A program made the position numbers and the translations under genes. The notes under the pieces were generated by a model. That model made no database searches, had not been told where the DNA came from, and saw only the letters and a list, made by a program, of their open reading frames with translations. Below, piece after piece: positions 42,446 to 51,839 of a stretch of DNA of 64,000 nt; the stretch's first letter is position 1; every line of letters starts with the position of its first letter. The stretch comes from UBA1433 sp964581565 (GTDB lineage: Bacteria > Bacillota > Clostridia > Eubacteriales > UBA1433), in assembly GCA_964581565.1 (NCBI GenBank), contig CAZOOZ010000009.1:37439-101438 (forward strand), given 5' to 3'.

Positions 42446-43642
42446 TTGAAGATTTTAGTAATTAACTGCGGAAGTTCTTCCTTAAAATATCAATTATTTG
42501 ATATGGAAGATCAATCTGTGTTGGCAAAAGGACTTGCAGAACGTATAGGTATTGAAGGGTCCATTTTAACACACAAGCCAACAGGAAAAGAAAATGCTGT
42601 TTTCCAACAGCCAATGAAAGATCATAAAGATGCTTTAAAAATTTTAATGGATGCATTAATTGATCCGGTTTGCGGTGTTATCTCAGATATGAGTGAAATT
42701 TCTGCCGTAGGACACAGAGTCGTTCATGCCGGTGAAAAGTTTGCATCAAGCATAAAGCTTACAGATGAAGTGGTACAAGCTCTGCAAGATTGCATTCAGC
42801 TTGCGCCTCTGCACAATCCGCCTAATTTAATGGGGATTGAGGCATGTAAGGCAATACTGCCAAATGTGCCTATGGTAGGTGTTTTTGATACAGCATTTCA
42901 TCAAACCATGCCAGCATATGCTTATATCTATCCTATCCCGTATGAATATTATGAAAAATATGGCGTAAGAAAATACGGGTTTCATGGTACAAGCCATCGT
43001 TATGTTTCTTCAAGAGCAGCGGCGATGTTAGATAAAGATATAAAAGATCTCAAAATCATTACTTGTCACTTAGGGAACGGAAGTTCTATCGCTGCTGTAG
43101 ACGGGGGCAAAAGTGTTGAGACATCTATGGGATTTACTCCGCTCGACGGGCTTGAAATGGGCACGCGTTGCGGCACGATCGATCCGGCCATTGTTACTTT
43201 TTTAATGAAAGAAGAAAATTTGACTGCGAAAGAGATAGATAACATCTTAAATAAAAAATCAGGTGTTTTAGGTGTCAGTGGAGTGAGCAGTGATTTTAGA
43301 GATGTGGAAACAGCTGCCAATGAAGGAAATAAAAGAGCGGAACTTGCACTGAAGATTTTCACATACCGGGTTCGATGCACTATTGCTCAATATGCTGCCG
43401 CAATGGGCGGAGTTGATGCAGTCGTATTTACGGCAGGTATTGGTGAAAATTCAAAGACGATAAGAGCGGCATGTCTTGAAAATCTTGAATTTATGGGTAT
43501 CAAACTTAACAACACGGCAAATGATATCAGAGGAAAAGAAACCTTTATTTGTGCGCAAGATTCTAAAGTAGCAATTTTGTTAATCCCGACAGATGAAGAA
43601 TTAATGATCGCGCTTGATACAAAAGAAATCATTGAAGTATAA
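42446..43642 (+). CDS. ackA: Acetate kinase
   Basis: Interconverts acetyl phosphate and acetate with ADP/ATP, the energy-yielding step of acetate fermentation. Signature motifs: LVINCGSSSLKYQL at the N-terminus, VGVFDTAFHQTMP, YGFHGTSHRYVS, ITCHLGNGSSIAAVDGG and FTAGIGENS. I begin at TTG 42446, eight bases after GGAGG; the upstream in-frame ATG at 42422 would place that ribosome binding site inside the gene and adds residues foreign to the family. 398 residues, the usual length. No pta gene lies nearby. Confidence 0.96.
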   Translation: MKILVINCGSSSLKYQLFDMEDQSVLAKGLAERIGIEGSILTHKPTGKENAVFQQPMKDHKDALKILMDALIDPVCGVISDMSEISAVGHRVVHAGEKFASSIKLTDEVVQALQDCIQLAPLHNPPNLMGIEACKAILPNVPMVGVFDTAFHQTMPAYAYIYPIPYEYYEKYGVRKYGFHGTSHRYVSSRAAAMLDKDIKDLKIITCHLGNGSSIAAVDGGKSVETSMGFTPLDGLEMGTRCGTIDPAIVTFLMKEENLTAKEIDNILNKKSGVLGVSGVSSDFRDVETAANEGNKRAELALKIFTYRVRCTIAQYAAAMGGVDAVVFTAGIGENSKTIRAACLENLEFMGIKLNNTANDIRGKETFICAQDSKVAILLIPTDEELMIALDTKEIIEV

Positions 43643-43647
43643 ATTTA

Positions 43648-43676
43648 TTGACTTTGGTTGAATATATTTGTATAAT
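43648..43676 (+). promoter_or_regulatory. Promoter of yceD-rpmF
   Basis: TTGACT, 17-base spacer, TATAAT: one mismatch in total. It starts transcription about 25 bases ahead of the YceD gene. Confidence 0.85.
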
Positions 43677-43705
43677 ATAGTGCGCGGCTTGTAAGGGAGT
43701 TTAAA

Positions 43706-44194
43706 ATGATTATTGATGTTTCACTGCTTATAAAAAACGAAACTGAAGAAATAATCAATATAGAGGAAATTGATGGGTTTAGCATATATGATGATGTCAA
43801 AGTTCTTACACCAATCAAGCTCCATACAAGCGCAACTTTTAAACATGGTTTATTAAAAATAGATTTAGATATTGACTACAGTACAATCAATACTTGTTCC
43901 AGATGTTTAAAAGAATATAAAACAAATCATAAACTAAAATTTAAAGAAGAGTATACGATCGAGCAGCTTGAAGAGATATATCCGCAATTGATTGTGGACA
44001 GTATTCAAATAGCCAAAGAGTTCATTACTTTAAATGCACTTGTAAAAAATTTATGCAAAGAAGATTGTCTCGGGCTATGTGCTGTTTGCGGTATTGACAA
44101 AAATGAACGCAGTTGTAATTGTGATAAAGCCATGTTGAATCCGCATTTTGATAAACTTAATATACTACTTTCCAAGCAAGACAAGGAGGTGTAA
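43706..44194 (+). CDS. YceD/DUF177 family protein
   Basis: A 162-residue DUF177 protein, the family encoded directly before rpmF in most bacteria and linked to 23S rRNA or large-subunit maturation. Metal-binding cysteines are visible: CSRCLKEY in the middle and LCKEDCLGLCAVCG with CNCD near the end. Start ATG 43706 behind AGGGAG. The stop lies three bases ahead of rpmF, whose ribosome binding site is inside this gene. Confidence 0.92.
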   Translation: MIIDVSLLIKNETEEIINIEEIDGFSIYDDVKVLTPIKLHTSATFKHGLLKIDLDIDYSTINTCSRCLKEYKTNHKLKFKEEYTIEQLEEIYPQLIVDSIQIAKEFITLNALVKNLCKEDCLGLCAVCGIDKNERSCNCDKAMLNPHFDKLNILLSKQDKEV

Positions 44195-44197
44195 GAA

Positions 44198-44377
44198 ATG
44201 GCAGTACCTAAGAGTAGAACCAGTAAATCAAGAAAAAGAATGCGCAGAGCAAATTATAAGCTTGATACTCCTGCATTGAGCACATGCCCTAAGTGCGGCG
44301 AGACAAAGCTTCCGCACAGAGTGTGCAAAAAATGCGGCACATATAATAATGTAGAAGTATTAAAAATTGAACAATAG
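44198..44377 (+). CDS. rpmF: 50S ribosomal protein L32
   Basis: A 59-residue L32, short enough to be missed by a length cut-off. It begins MAVPKSRTSKSRKRMRRAN and has a zinc ribbon, CPKC and CKKC, with LPHRVC between. AAGGAGGTG lies upstream, at the end of the YceD gene. A terminator follows directly. Confidence 0.97.
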   Translation: MAVPKSRTSKSRKRMRRANYKLDTPALSTCPKCGETKLPHRVCKKCGTYNNVEVLKIEQ

Positions 44378-44383
44378 AAACTC

Positions 44384-44411
44384 AAAAGCAGAGCAAAATT
44401 TCTCTGCTTTT
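44384..44411 (+). terminator. Terminator after rpmF
   Basis: AAAAGCAGAG and CTCTGCTTTT form a perfect 10-bp stem around 8 bases, followed by TGCTTTGCTT. Confidence 0.8.
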
Positions 44412-44441
44412 GCTTTGCTTAAAATGAATAGACTTATATGA

Positions 44442-44470
44442 TTGATAAATTTTATAAATTCAGTTAATAT
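44442..44470 (+). promoter_or_regulatory. Promoter of plsX-acpP
   Basis: TTGATA, 17-base spacer, TAATAT, about 25 bases ahead of plsX. No FapR-type operator was recognised. Confidence 0.6.
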
Positions 44471-44494
44471 ATTTATATATGAGTGGAGGCAGTT

Positions 44495-45499
44495 ATGAAA
44501 TTAATCGTAGATGCAATGGGCGGAGACAATGCACCCGAACAAATTGTTTTAGGTGCTGCGATGGCGGCAGAGGAACTAAAAGAAAAAATAATACTTGTTG
44601 GCAATGAGCATCTTATTGATGGTGTCATAAAGAAAAATAATATATCGCAAGATTTTTTTGAAATTATCCATTCTAGTGAAGTCATCACCAATAATGAAGA
44701 ACCTGCAACGGCCGTTAGACGAAAAAAAGATTCCTCGCTTACGATCGGTCTTAATATTTTGAAAGAAGATATTAATAACGTCTTTATATCAGCAGGTAGC
44801 ACGGGAGCTCTTCTGGCAGGATCGCTTCTCTATCCCGGAAGAATCAAAGGAATTAAAAGACCCGCGATTGCAGTATTGCTGCCAAATGTGCTTGGTAGAA
44901 TGACAATGCTTTTGGATGCAGGCGCAAATGCCGACTGCAAAGCAGATTATTTAGACCAGTTTGCTTTGATGGGCAGTGTTTATATGCAAAAAATGTATGA
45001 TATTTCTTTTCCTAAAATTGGATTGTTGAATATCGGCACAGAAGATAAAAAAGGCAACGCTCTTATGCAAGAAACATTTGGCCTTCTAAAAAATTCAGGG
45101 TTGAATTTTATGGGCAACATCGAAGGAAGAGATGTCTTAAAAGGTTTATGTGATGTAATTGTAACGGATGGATTTTCCGGAAATTTGATCTTGAAGAGCA
45201 TTGAGGGAGCAGCCGAAATATTCCTTGGAGGCATTAAAGAGATCATTTATCAAAATGCCGCAACGAAAGCGGCGGGAGCGATCATTAAAAAACCTTTGAA
45301 AGAATTTGCAAAGCGTTATGATTACACAGCTTACGGAGGCTCTCCTTTACTCGGGATCCATGCAAATGTAATCAAAGCACATGGTAGCAGCAACAGCGTC
45401 GCGTTTAAAAATGCGGTTATAGCCGGTTATAATTATGGAGAAAATAAAATTTTATCCAATATTATTGAAATAATTATTGAAAAAAATGATAATATATAA
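44495..45499 (+). CDS. plsX: Phosphate acyltransferase PlsX
   Basis: Makes acyl phosphate from acyl-ACP, the first step of phospholipid synthesis in Bacillota. Markers: KLIVDAMGGDNAPE, SAGSTGALLAGS, LLDAGANADCKADYL, VTDGFSGNLILKSIEG and YGGSPLLGI. I begin at ATG 44495, behind GGAGG; a GTG four codons earlier overlaps that ribosome binding site. 334 residues is typical. acpP follows after 44 bases. Confidence 0.96.
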   Translation: MKLIVDAMGGDNAPEQIVLGAAMAAEELKEKIILVGNEHLIDGVIKKNNISQDFFEIIHSSEVITNNEEPATAVRRKKDSSLTIGLNILKEDINNVFISAGSTGALLAGSLLYPGRIKGIKRPAIAVLLPNVLGRMTMLLDAGANADCKADYLDQFALMGSVYMQKMYDISFPKIGLLNIGTEDKKGNALMQETFGLLKNSGLNFMGNIEGRDVLKGLCDVIVTDGFSGNLILKSIEGAAEIFLGGIKEIIYQNAATKAAGAIIKKPLKEFAKRYDYTAYGGSPLLGIHANVIKAHGSSNSVAFKNAVIAGYNYGENKILSNIIEIIIEKNDNI

Positions 45500-45543
45500 T
45501 ATATAAAATAGTAAATGTATTATATTTAACGGAGGCAATTACA

Positions 45544-45768
45544 ATGCTACAGAAGGTAAAAAAAATTATTTCGGAACAATTGGAAGTAGATCAAAGCAAA
45601 CTCTCTGTAAGTACATCATTTATTGATGACTTAGGGGCGGATTCCATAGATTTACTGGAACTTGTTTTAGCATTTGAAGATGAATTTGGAATAGAAATAA
45701 ATGAAGATGATATTAAAGACATAAAGACAGTTGGAGATATTGTTGAATATATTGAAAACAAGAAATAA
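45544..45768 (+). CDS. acpP: Acyl carrier protein
   Basis: Carries growing fatty acyl chains on a phosphopantetheine arm attached to Ser in LGADSIDLLELVLAFEDEFG. The 74-residue acidic helical sequence is typical. ATG 45544 follows GGAGG. The arm itself comes from coenzyme A, whose precursor is made by the nearby coaD product. Confidence 0.97.
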   Translation: MLQKVKKIISEQLEVDQSKLSVSTSFIDDLGADSIDLLELVLAFEDEFGIEINEDDIKDIKTVGDIVEYIENKK

Positions 45769-45833
45769 AATTAATAATGAAGCTATCTGTATTATATGCG
45801 GAATTATTAATAAAATATTGTACATGATAATAT

Positions 45834-45863
45834 AATAAAAGTTCCTGTGAACTTTTATTTTTT
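45834..45863 (+). terminator. Terminator or attenuator between acpP and rnc
   Basis: AATAAAAGTTC and GAACTTTTATT form a perfect 11-bp stem around CTGT, followed by TTTT. It ends 21 bases ahead of the rnc start, so it may stop acpP transcripts or act as an attenuator in an rnc leader. Confidence 0.75.
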
Positions 45864-45884
45864 TAGAGGAGACTTAATCGTAAA

Positions 45885-46571
45885 ATGGATAAATACGATG
45901 AAATGTACACAAAGCTAAATTATATTTTTAAAAATGAAGCACTTTTAGAAAAAGCTTTGACACATCCTTCTTATAACTATGAACATAACATGAATTACGA
46001 TAATCAACGTTTGGAATTCTTGGGAGATGCTGTCTTAGCCCTGATTATAAGCGATATGTTATACAGTGCGTATGAAGATATAGATGAAGGAAAACTAAGT
46101 AAAATGCGCAGTGCACTTGTCAATAAAAATATGTTTGCGGGAAAAGCACTTGAAATCGATATTGACAGGTATATTTCTTTAAGCAGTGGCGAGGAGAGTA
46201 CCGGTGGCAGAATGAGGCTTTCAAATCTGGCTGATTGCTTTGAAGCTGTTATTGGAGCAGTCTATATTGACGGCGGATATCTAACTACGTATACAGTTAT
46301 TGAGGAGATGTTTTTAAAAGAGCTTGATAATTTGCAGAGCCAAGAAATTTATGTAAACCACAAATCATATTTGCAGGAGTATCTGCAAAAACGACAGCAA
46401 CCGCTGCCAAGATATAATTTAAAAGAAATAAAAGGCGAAAGCCATAAGCTTATTTTTGTGGTAGAATTATATATAGGTGATACCTTAGTAGTAACGGAAA
46501 GTGCAAGCAGCAAAAAAGAAGCTGAGAAAAGAGCAGCCAAAAAAGCACTTGAGAACATGGGGATTTTATAA
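45885..46571 (+). CDS. rnc: Ribonuclease III
   Basis: Cuts double-stranded RNA in rRNA and mRNA maturation. The nuclease signature NQRLEFLGDAVLALI holds the catalytic acids, with FEAVIGAVYIDGG later; a double-stranded RNA-binding domain fills about residues 155-228 (NHKSYLQEYLQKR through KKEAEKRAAKKALENMG). Length 228 is typical. GAGGAGA lies 12 bases ahead of the ATG, a rather long spacing. smc and ftsY follow, the conserved order. Confidence 0.96.
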   Translation: MDKYDEMYTKLNYIFKNEALLEKALTHPSYNYEHNMNYDNQRLEFLGDAVLALIISDMLYSAYEDIDEGKLSKMRSALVNKNMFAGKALEIDIDRYISLSSGEESTGGRMRLSNLADCFEAVIGAVYIDGGYLTTYTVIEEMFLKELDNLQSQEIYVNHKSYLQEYLQKRQQPLPRYNLKEIKGESHKLIFVVELYIGDTLVVTESASSKKEAEKRAAKKALENMGIL

Positions 46572-46611
46572 ACTGAATTCGTTATAGCTATAAATATTCT
46601 AAGGAGTATGC

Positions 46612-49600
46612 ATGTATTTAAAGCAAATAGAAATTATTGGATTCAAGTCATTTGCAAAAAAAACACAAATAGATTTTACTGGTAATATCATTGCGGTGGT
46701 GGGACCAAACGGAAGCGGGAAAAGCAACGTGGCGGATGCTATAAAATGGGTGCTGGGAGAACAGAGGGTGAGGTATTTGCGTGGGGATAAAATGGAAGAT
46801 GTTATTTTCAACGGCACAATTGAAAAGAGACCTCTGGGGTATGCACAGGTAAGCCTGCTTATAGATAACGCAACTAACATATTGCCGATTGAATATGATG
46901 AAGTAAATATCACCAGACGGTTGTTTCGTTCTGGCGAAAGTCAGTATTTTATCAATAAAACACCTTGCAGATTAAAAGATATTCAACAGCTCTTCATGGA
47001 TACCGGGCTTGGACGTGAAGGATACTCGATAATAGGACAAGGGCAGGTGCAGGATATCATTGACGGGAGCCCGCAAAGCAGACGGCTTTTAATTGAGGAA
47101 GCGGTGGGAATTGTAAAATATAAAACAAAAAAAATAGACGCTCAGCGTAAACTTGAAAAAACACAAATCAATTTAGATCGGGTAGAAGATATTATATGCG
47201 AACTGCAAAAACGTATCGATCCACTAAAGCGGCAAGTGGAAAAAGCAAAAAAATATCTTTCTCTAAGAGATGAATTAAAAGAGAAAGAATTAAATATATT
47301 TGCTCATAGGATTGAAGAATACATGGCAGAAGCGGAAAAATATATGACAGATAAAGAAATATTGGAAAATGATTTTGTATGCTTGGAAGAAAACTTTGCA
47401 GCTGATGAAAAATCAACATTAGATCTTAAAAATATGATAGCCGATTATGATTTTAAACTGAACGAAATTAATGAAAATATTTATCAATTAGCGGCGACAA
47501 ATGAGAGTATCAAAACAAAATGGGAAGTATCAAAAGTAAAACATGAACAAAATACAGCATATATTCAATCACTAAACAAAGAAAATATAAAACTACAGGA
47601 TAATCTCACCGGCCTGAACCAACAACAAATTGAAACAGAAAATGCTCTTGGCGGCATGAAGGAAGAGTATGAGAAGCTAAAAGAAAATTTAGAAACTCAA
47701 AAAGTTAAAGTACAAAGCAGCCTTGAGCTTCAGGATAGCTTTATCAACAGAGAAAGCGAATATAAAAATCTGGAGTATATTCTTTGTCAATATGATGAAA
47801 ATATCAAAGAGTATGAAAAGAAATTAATCAGTATAAATAACGATGTAGAGACGTGCAGACATGAATTACATAGTATACAGAACGAATTAAAAATAAAACA
47901 AACAGAATATGAAAATATAAAAGCAAGTGCGAATGCGTGCGCGAAAGATAATGAACAAAGCGAGAAAATTCTCAATGAATTACTGCAGAAGATAAAAGTG
48001 CTGCAATCTCAATTGTCTATGCTCAAGGCCAACGAAGATGACATGCAGGGATATGGATATGCAGTAAAAAAAATGTTACAGGCAAGAAAAAACAACAATG
48101 AATTGGCTAAAAGTGTGCATGGTGTTATAGCGGAGCTAATACATATAGACAATGAGTATTTAAAAGCTATCACTGCGGCGCTGGGCGGAGCCTTTCGATA
48201 TATAGCAGTAGATAATGAAAAAACGGCATCGCAGTGTATAAGGCTGCTCAATCAAAATAAATGGGGAAGGGTGACCTTTATGCCCATATCCGTAATACGT
48301 CCGTCTTTTTTAAGCAGTGAAGAAAAAAGCGGTTTTAAGGATTATTATGTAGCCTCGGCTGCAGAGCTTATTACTTATGATAACCTATATGATGGAATAA
48401 TAAAGCATGTACTTGGCAGGGTGCTTGTCACTAAAGATATTCCTCAGGCAACACAACTAGCTAAGATGACAAAATATAAATATAAAATCGTTACGTTGAA
48501 CGGGGAGGCCTTCATGCCGGGCGGCGTTATTGTCGGCGGAGAGAGCAAAGCTGATAATATTGCGCCGCTTAAAAGAAAAGAACGGATTGACGAAATAAAA
48601 AATGAAATCAATTCTCTGCAAAAAGAATATGACAAGCATATTATCAAGGCAGCCGATAATAAAAATAAGATTACACAAATAAATGAGAATGTGCTTGATA
48701 TGCAAAATAAAATAAACGAATTGAATATGAAATATGTGAATTTAAATGCAAAATTTAATAATTTATTACAGGCACAAAAGACTATGCAGCAACAAATTAC
48801 ACAAGCGGAAGAGCAAATTGTAAAGAGTAGCCAAAAAAAGGAAGAATTTTTAAGGTTATTCAATATTCAGATAGATATTGAAGATGTTAAAAAGAATTAT
48901 AAAATAGAGAACGAAAAACTAAGCGAACTCAATATCAGCAGTATTAAAATACTGGAAAAAATAAAATATACTGAAGATAAATTGAATGTAATAGAAACGG
49001 AAATTGATAAAGATACAACTCAGAAAATACATAATGGGGAAAAAATACAAGTATTAACCTCAGAAATAGAACAATTGCAGCGGGATATTTCAGCTTATCA
49101 AAATGACAATGATTGTTATGGAAAGCAAAAGCAGGAATTAAAAGAAAATTATGATGCGCTTTTCTTGCTGAGGAATAAACAAAATCAGGAATTCAATCAA
49201 AAAAATGAAGATGTGATCAGGCTCAGTAAAGAAAAAAATGATTTAAAAGATATGATTAACCGGCTTAGTTTGAAACTAAATAATATTCAAATGAAAATAG
49301 AATATATCAGCAGTAACATTGTGGAACAGTATCAAATAGACTTGCAGAACATAGCAGAACATAAAAAGCCTGTTGAAAATATGTCAGATTATACGTCAAG
49401 AACCGAAGAAATTAAGAAGATTATCAAATCATTTGGCAATATCAATATCGGGGCGTTAGATGAATATAGGGAAGTCTCGGAGCGGTATGATTTTCTAACT
49501 TTGCAGAGAGATGATTTAATTGATGCTAAACACGATATTGAATTGATTATAAAAGATATAGAAAAAAACATGGCGTTGCAATTTAAAGAACAGTTTGCGT

Positions 49601-50028
49601 TAATCCAAAAAGAATTTGAATCGTCCTTTAAAAAATTATTTGACGGCGGCACAGCTTCTTTAATGATTCTTGATGAAGATGATTTGCTTAATACAGGAAT
49701 AGATATATCGGCGCAACCGCCGGGCAAAAAATTAAAAAATATTTCTATGCTTTCAGGTGGAGAAAAAGCGATGACTTCTATTGCTTTGTTATTTGCGATT
49801 TTAAAAATTAAACCGGCGCCCTTTTGCGTACTTGATGAAATAGATGCAGCATTAGATGATAATAATGTTATGCTGTTTGCAAGATATATTCATGAACAAA
49901 GAAAAGACAATCAACTCATTATCATAACTCATAAGAAAAGAACGATGGAGATATGTGATTGTCTTTATGGTGCGAGTATGGGAAACGAAGGCACTACAAA
50001 AATTGTATCTCTGAAATTAACGAGCTAA
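46612..50028 (+). CDS. smc: Chromosome segregation protein SMC
   Basis: ATPase that folds and separates chromosomes. Walker A is GPNGSGKSN (residues 31-39), followed by ADAIKWVLGEQ. Two long coiled coils (about 165-490 and 670-960) flank a hinge near 500-665 (KSVHGVIAELI, ALGGAFRYIAVDN, GRVLVTKDI). The C-terminal head has the signature LSGGEKAM and Walker B CVLDEIDAALDD. At 1138 residues it is slightly shorter than the B. subtilis protein (1186). AAGGAG precedes the ATG. ftsY follows after 14 bases. Confidence 0.97.
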   Translation: MYLKQIEIIGFKSFAKKTQIDFTGNIIAVVGPNGSGKSNVADAIKWVLGEQRVRYLRGDKMEDVIFNGTIEKRPLGYAQVSLLIDNATNILPIEYDEVNITRRLFRSGESQYFINKTPCRLKDIQQLFMDTGLGREGYSIIGQGQVQDIIDGSPQSRRLLIEEAVGIVKYKTKKIDAQRKLEKTQINLDRVEDIICELQKRIDPLKRQVEKAKKYLSLRDELKEKELNIFAHRIEEYMAEAEKYMTDKEILENDFVCLEENFAADEKSTLDLKNMIADYDFKLNEINENIYQLAATNESIKTKWEVSKVKHEQNTAYIQSLNKENIKLQDNLTGLNQQQIETENALGGMKEEYEKLKENLETQKVKVQSSLELQDSFINRESEYKNLEYILCQYDENIKEYEKKLISINNDVETCRHELHSIQNELKIKQTEYENIKASANACAKDNEQSEKILNELLQKIKVLQSQLSMLKANEDDMQGYGYAVKKMLQARKNNNELAKSVHGVIAELIHIDNEYLKAITAALGGAFRYIAVDNEKTASQCIRLLNQNKWGRVTFMPISVIRPSFLSSEEKSGFKDYYVASAAELITYDNLYDGIIKHVLGRVLVTKDIPQATQLAKMTKYKYKIVTLNGEAFMPGGVIVGGESKADNIAPLKRKERIDEIKNEINSLQKEYDKHIIKAADNKNKITQINENVLDMQNKINELNMKYVNLNAKFNNLLQAQKTMQQQITQAEEQIVKSSQKKEEFLRLFNIQIDIEDVKKNYKIENEKLSELNISSIKILEKIKYTEDKLNVIETEIDKDTTQKIHNGEKIQVLTSEIEQLQRDISAYQNDNDCYGKQKQELKENYDALFLLRNKQNQEFNQKNEDVIRLSKEKNDLKDMINRLSLKLNNIQMKIEYISSNIVEQYQIDLQNIAEHKKPVENMSDYTSRTEEIKKIIKSFGNINIGALDEYREVSERYDFLTLQRDDLIDAKHDIELIIKDIEKNMALQFKEQFALIQKEFESSFKKLFDGGTASLMILDEDDLLNTGIDISAQPPGKKLKNISMLSGGEKAMTSIALLFAILKIKPAPFCVLDEIDAALDDNNVMLFARYIHEQRKDNQLIIITHKKRTMEICDCLYGASMGNEGTTKIVSLKLTS

Positions 50029-50042
50029 CTGAGGTGAATAAA

Positions 50043-50945
50043 ATGGCTGATAATCATTACAAAAACGCTCTTAGGACAACAAAATTATCTTTTTTAGGCA
50101 AATTAAAAAATATTATGACAGGTTCCGATATCACAGATGAGAGCTACGAGGAAATTTTGGAAACTTTGATACTCTGTGATGTAGGTGCTGAATGTGCCGA
50201 AAAAATTACGGATGATTTACAAAAAAAGGCCAGAGAACAAAAGATCACGAAGTCCGATATGCTCTTAGATCTTTTGAAAGAAGTCCTCATAGGATTGCTT
50301 AATAGTCACAGCAACAGCGTATCATTTGAACTGCCTGCCATCTTAATGGCTGTCGGGGTAAACGGATCAGGAAAAACAACGACGATTGCTAAAATTGCGC
50401 ATAAATATGCGCAGAATGGCAGAAACGTCATTCTTGCGGCGGCAGATACCTTTCGTGCTGCTGCCGTAGAACAGTTGGATACTTGGGCGGCAAGAATAAA
50501 TGTTCCCATAGTAAGGAGCAGCAGCGGAGCTGATGCCGCTTCCGTAGCATACGATGCGGCTGCATCTGCGTTAGCAAAAAATGCAGACCTGCTTATAGTG
50601 GACACTGCTGGCAGGTTGCAAAATAAAATCAATTTAATGCAAGAATTAGGAAAAATGTATACCGTATTATCTAAAGCAAAAAAAGACATGAATTTATATA
50701 CGTTTATTACCGTTGATGCGACCAGCGGACTCAATGCGCTCAGTCAGGTAGAGGCATTTATGAAGGCTTGCAAGCTAGACGGTATTGTTATTTCAAAATT
50801 AGACGGAAGTAGCAAAGGAGGTATCATTATACCGATCATTATGAAATATGATCTGCCGATTTGGTTTGTTGGTACGGGAGAGCAACTAGATGATATCAGA
50901 GAATTTGATGCTAAAGAATATGTCTATGCAATGCTTGATAATTAA
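50043..50945 (+). CDS. ftsY: Signal recognition particle receptor FtsY
   Basis: GTPase that docks SRP-ribosome complexes at the membrane. It consists of the NG domain only: a helical N part (1-95) and the G part with VGVNGSGKTTTIAKIAHKY, ADTFRAAAVEQL, VDTAGRLQ and SKLDGSSKGG. The acidic A domain of E. coli FtsY is absent, as is normal in Gram-positive bacteria. I begin at ATG 50043, with GAGG upstream; the frame is open for 28 more codons inside smc. 300 residues. Confidence 0.95.
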   Translation: MADNHYKNALRTTKLSFLGKLKNIMTGSDITDESYEEILETLILCDVGAECAEKITDDLQKKAREQKITKSDMLLDLLKEVLIGLLNSHSNSVSFELPAILMAVGVNGSGKTTTIAKIAHKYAQNGRNVILAAADTFRAAAVEQLDTWAARINVPIVRSSSGADAASVAYDAAASALAKNADLLIVDTAGRLQNKINLMQELGKMYTVLSKAKKDMNLYTFITVDATSGLNALSQVEAFMKACKLDGIVISKLDGSSKGGIIIPIIMKYDLPIWFVGTGEQLDDIREFDAKEYVYAMLDN

Positions 50946-50993
50946 GAATATTTATTCTTGATATAAAATTTTATACGGAAAGGTGGAAAACAA

Positions 50994-51761
50994 ATGACAA
51001 ACCAGCAAATTGCCGAAAAATTATTTTTAGCTTACGAAAATCAAGAATTGACGGAGAATTTGGCAAAAAGTGATGCAGTCACAACATTTGAAGACGCGTA
51101 TGAAATACAGAAAATGATTACAGGAAAAAAATTAAACATACTGGGTGAAAAAATCGTCGGTGCAAAAGTTGGCTTGACAAGCAAGGCGGCTTTGGCAGCC
51201 AATAATATGAAAGATCCCTTTTTTGCTCCGCTTACCGATAAAGATCTTTTTTCGGGAGATTTATCTATGTTAAAATGTCCGGGGCTTTCACTTGTTGAAT
51301 TGGAAATTATTTTCAAAGCATTAAGTGATATTTCTGCAGATGCGACCGAAGAGGAAATTATAAAAAACACCCAAATTGCTCTTGCTGTTGAAATCCCTAC
51401 GAGAAGAACAATCAGACCGGAAAATATTGTAAACGTTACCGCAGATTTAGGGGCAGCCGGTAATGTATTTTACTTGGATCAATTCATTCCGACCCCAAAT
51501 AAAGACGCACTGGCAGTCTTTAAGGGTAAAATTTATTTAAATGATGAGATCATTGCTGAAGGTACGAGCAAGGCAGTACTTGATAATCCGATCAATACTG
51601 TTATTTTTGCAAACAAAATGATGAATAAATTATATGGACCGATAAAAAAAGGTATGTTTATATTATCTGGCTCTCTCACACCACCGCTGCCAATTGCTAA
51701 AGGTACGTATCGTTTTATAATTGAAGGCTTGGGCGAAGCGGCATTTTGTGTGTCGGATTAG
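50994..51761 (+). CDS. 2-keto-4-pentenoate hydratase/decarboxylase family protein
   Basis: A 255-residue member of the MhpD/DmpE family, related to fumarylacetoacetate hydrolase. In catabolic operons such enzymes add water to 2-hydroxypentadienoate or decarboxylate oxalocrotonate with a metal ion. Visible marks: IVGAKVGLTSKA, the acidic LVELEIIFKA (normally EPEI), LAVEIPTRR and GMFILSGSLTPPLPIAKG. No other aromatic-degradation gene is nearby, so its substrate here is unknown. GGTGG precedes the ATG. It follows ftsY by 48 bases and ends at a strong terminator. Confidence 0.75.
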   Translation: MTNQQIAEKLFLAYENQELTENLAKSDAVTTFEDAYEIQKMITGKKLNILGEKIVGAKVGLTSKAALAANNMKDPFFAPLTDKDLFSGDLSMLKCPGLSLVELEIIFKALSDISADATEEEIIKNTQIALAVEIPTRRTIRPENIVNVTADLGAAGNVFYLDQFIPTPNKDALAVFKGKIYLNDEIIAEGTSKAVLDNPINTVIFANKMMNKLYGPIKKGMFILSGSLTPPLPIAKGTYRFIIEGLGEAAFCVSD

Positions 51762-51784
51762 ATAATCCCATTTATTTAAATAGT

Positions 51785-51812
51785 AAAAACGGGGCTGAGC
51801 CCTGTTTTTTTA
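51785..51812. terminator. Bidirectional terminator
   Basis: AAACGGGGC and GCCCTGTTT pair (one G-T wobble) around TGA, with A-runs before and T-runs after. It separates convergent genes. Confidence 0.85.
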
Positions 51813-51839
51813 TTTTACTTCATATATTTACTGACTTAT

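Noticed and set aside
48444..48863. 139-residue open frame opposite smc
   Set aside because: Antisense of the SMC coiled coil, low-complexity and Cys/Phe-rich, without a start signal.
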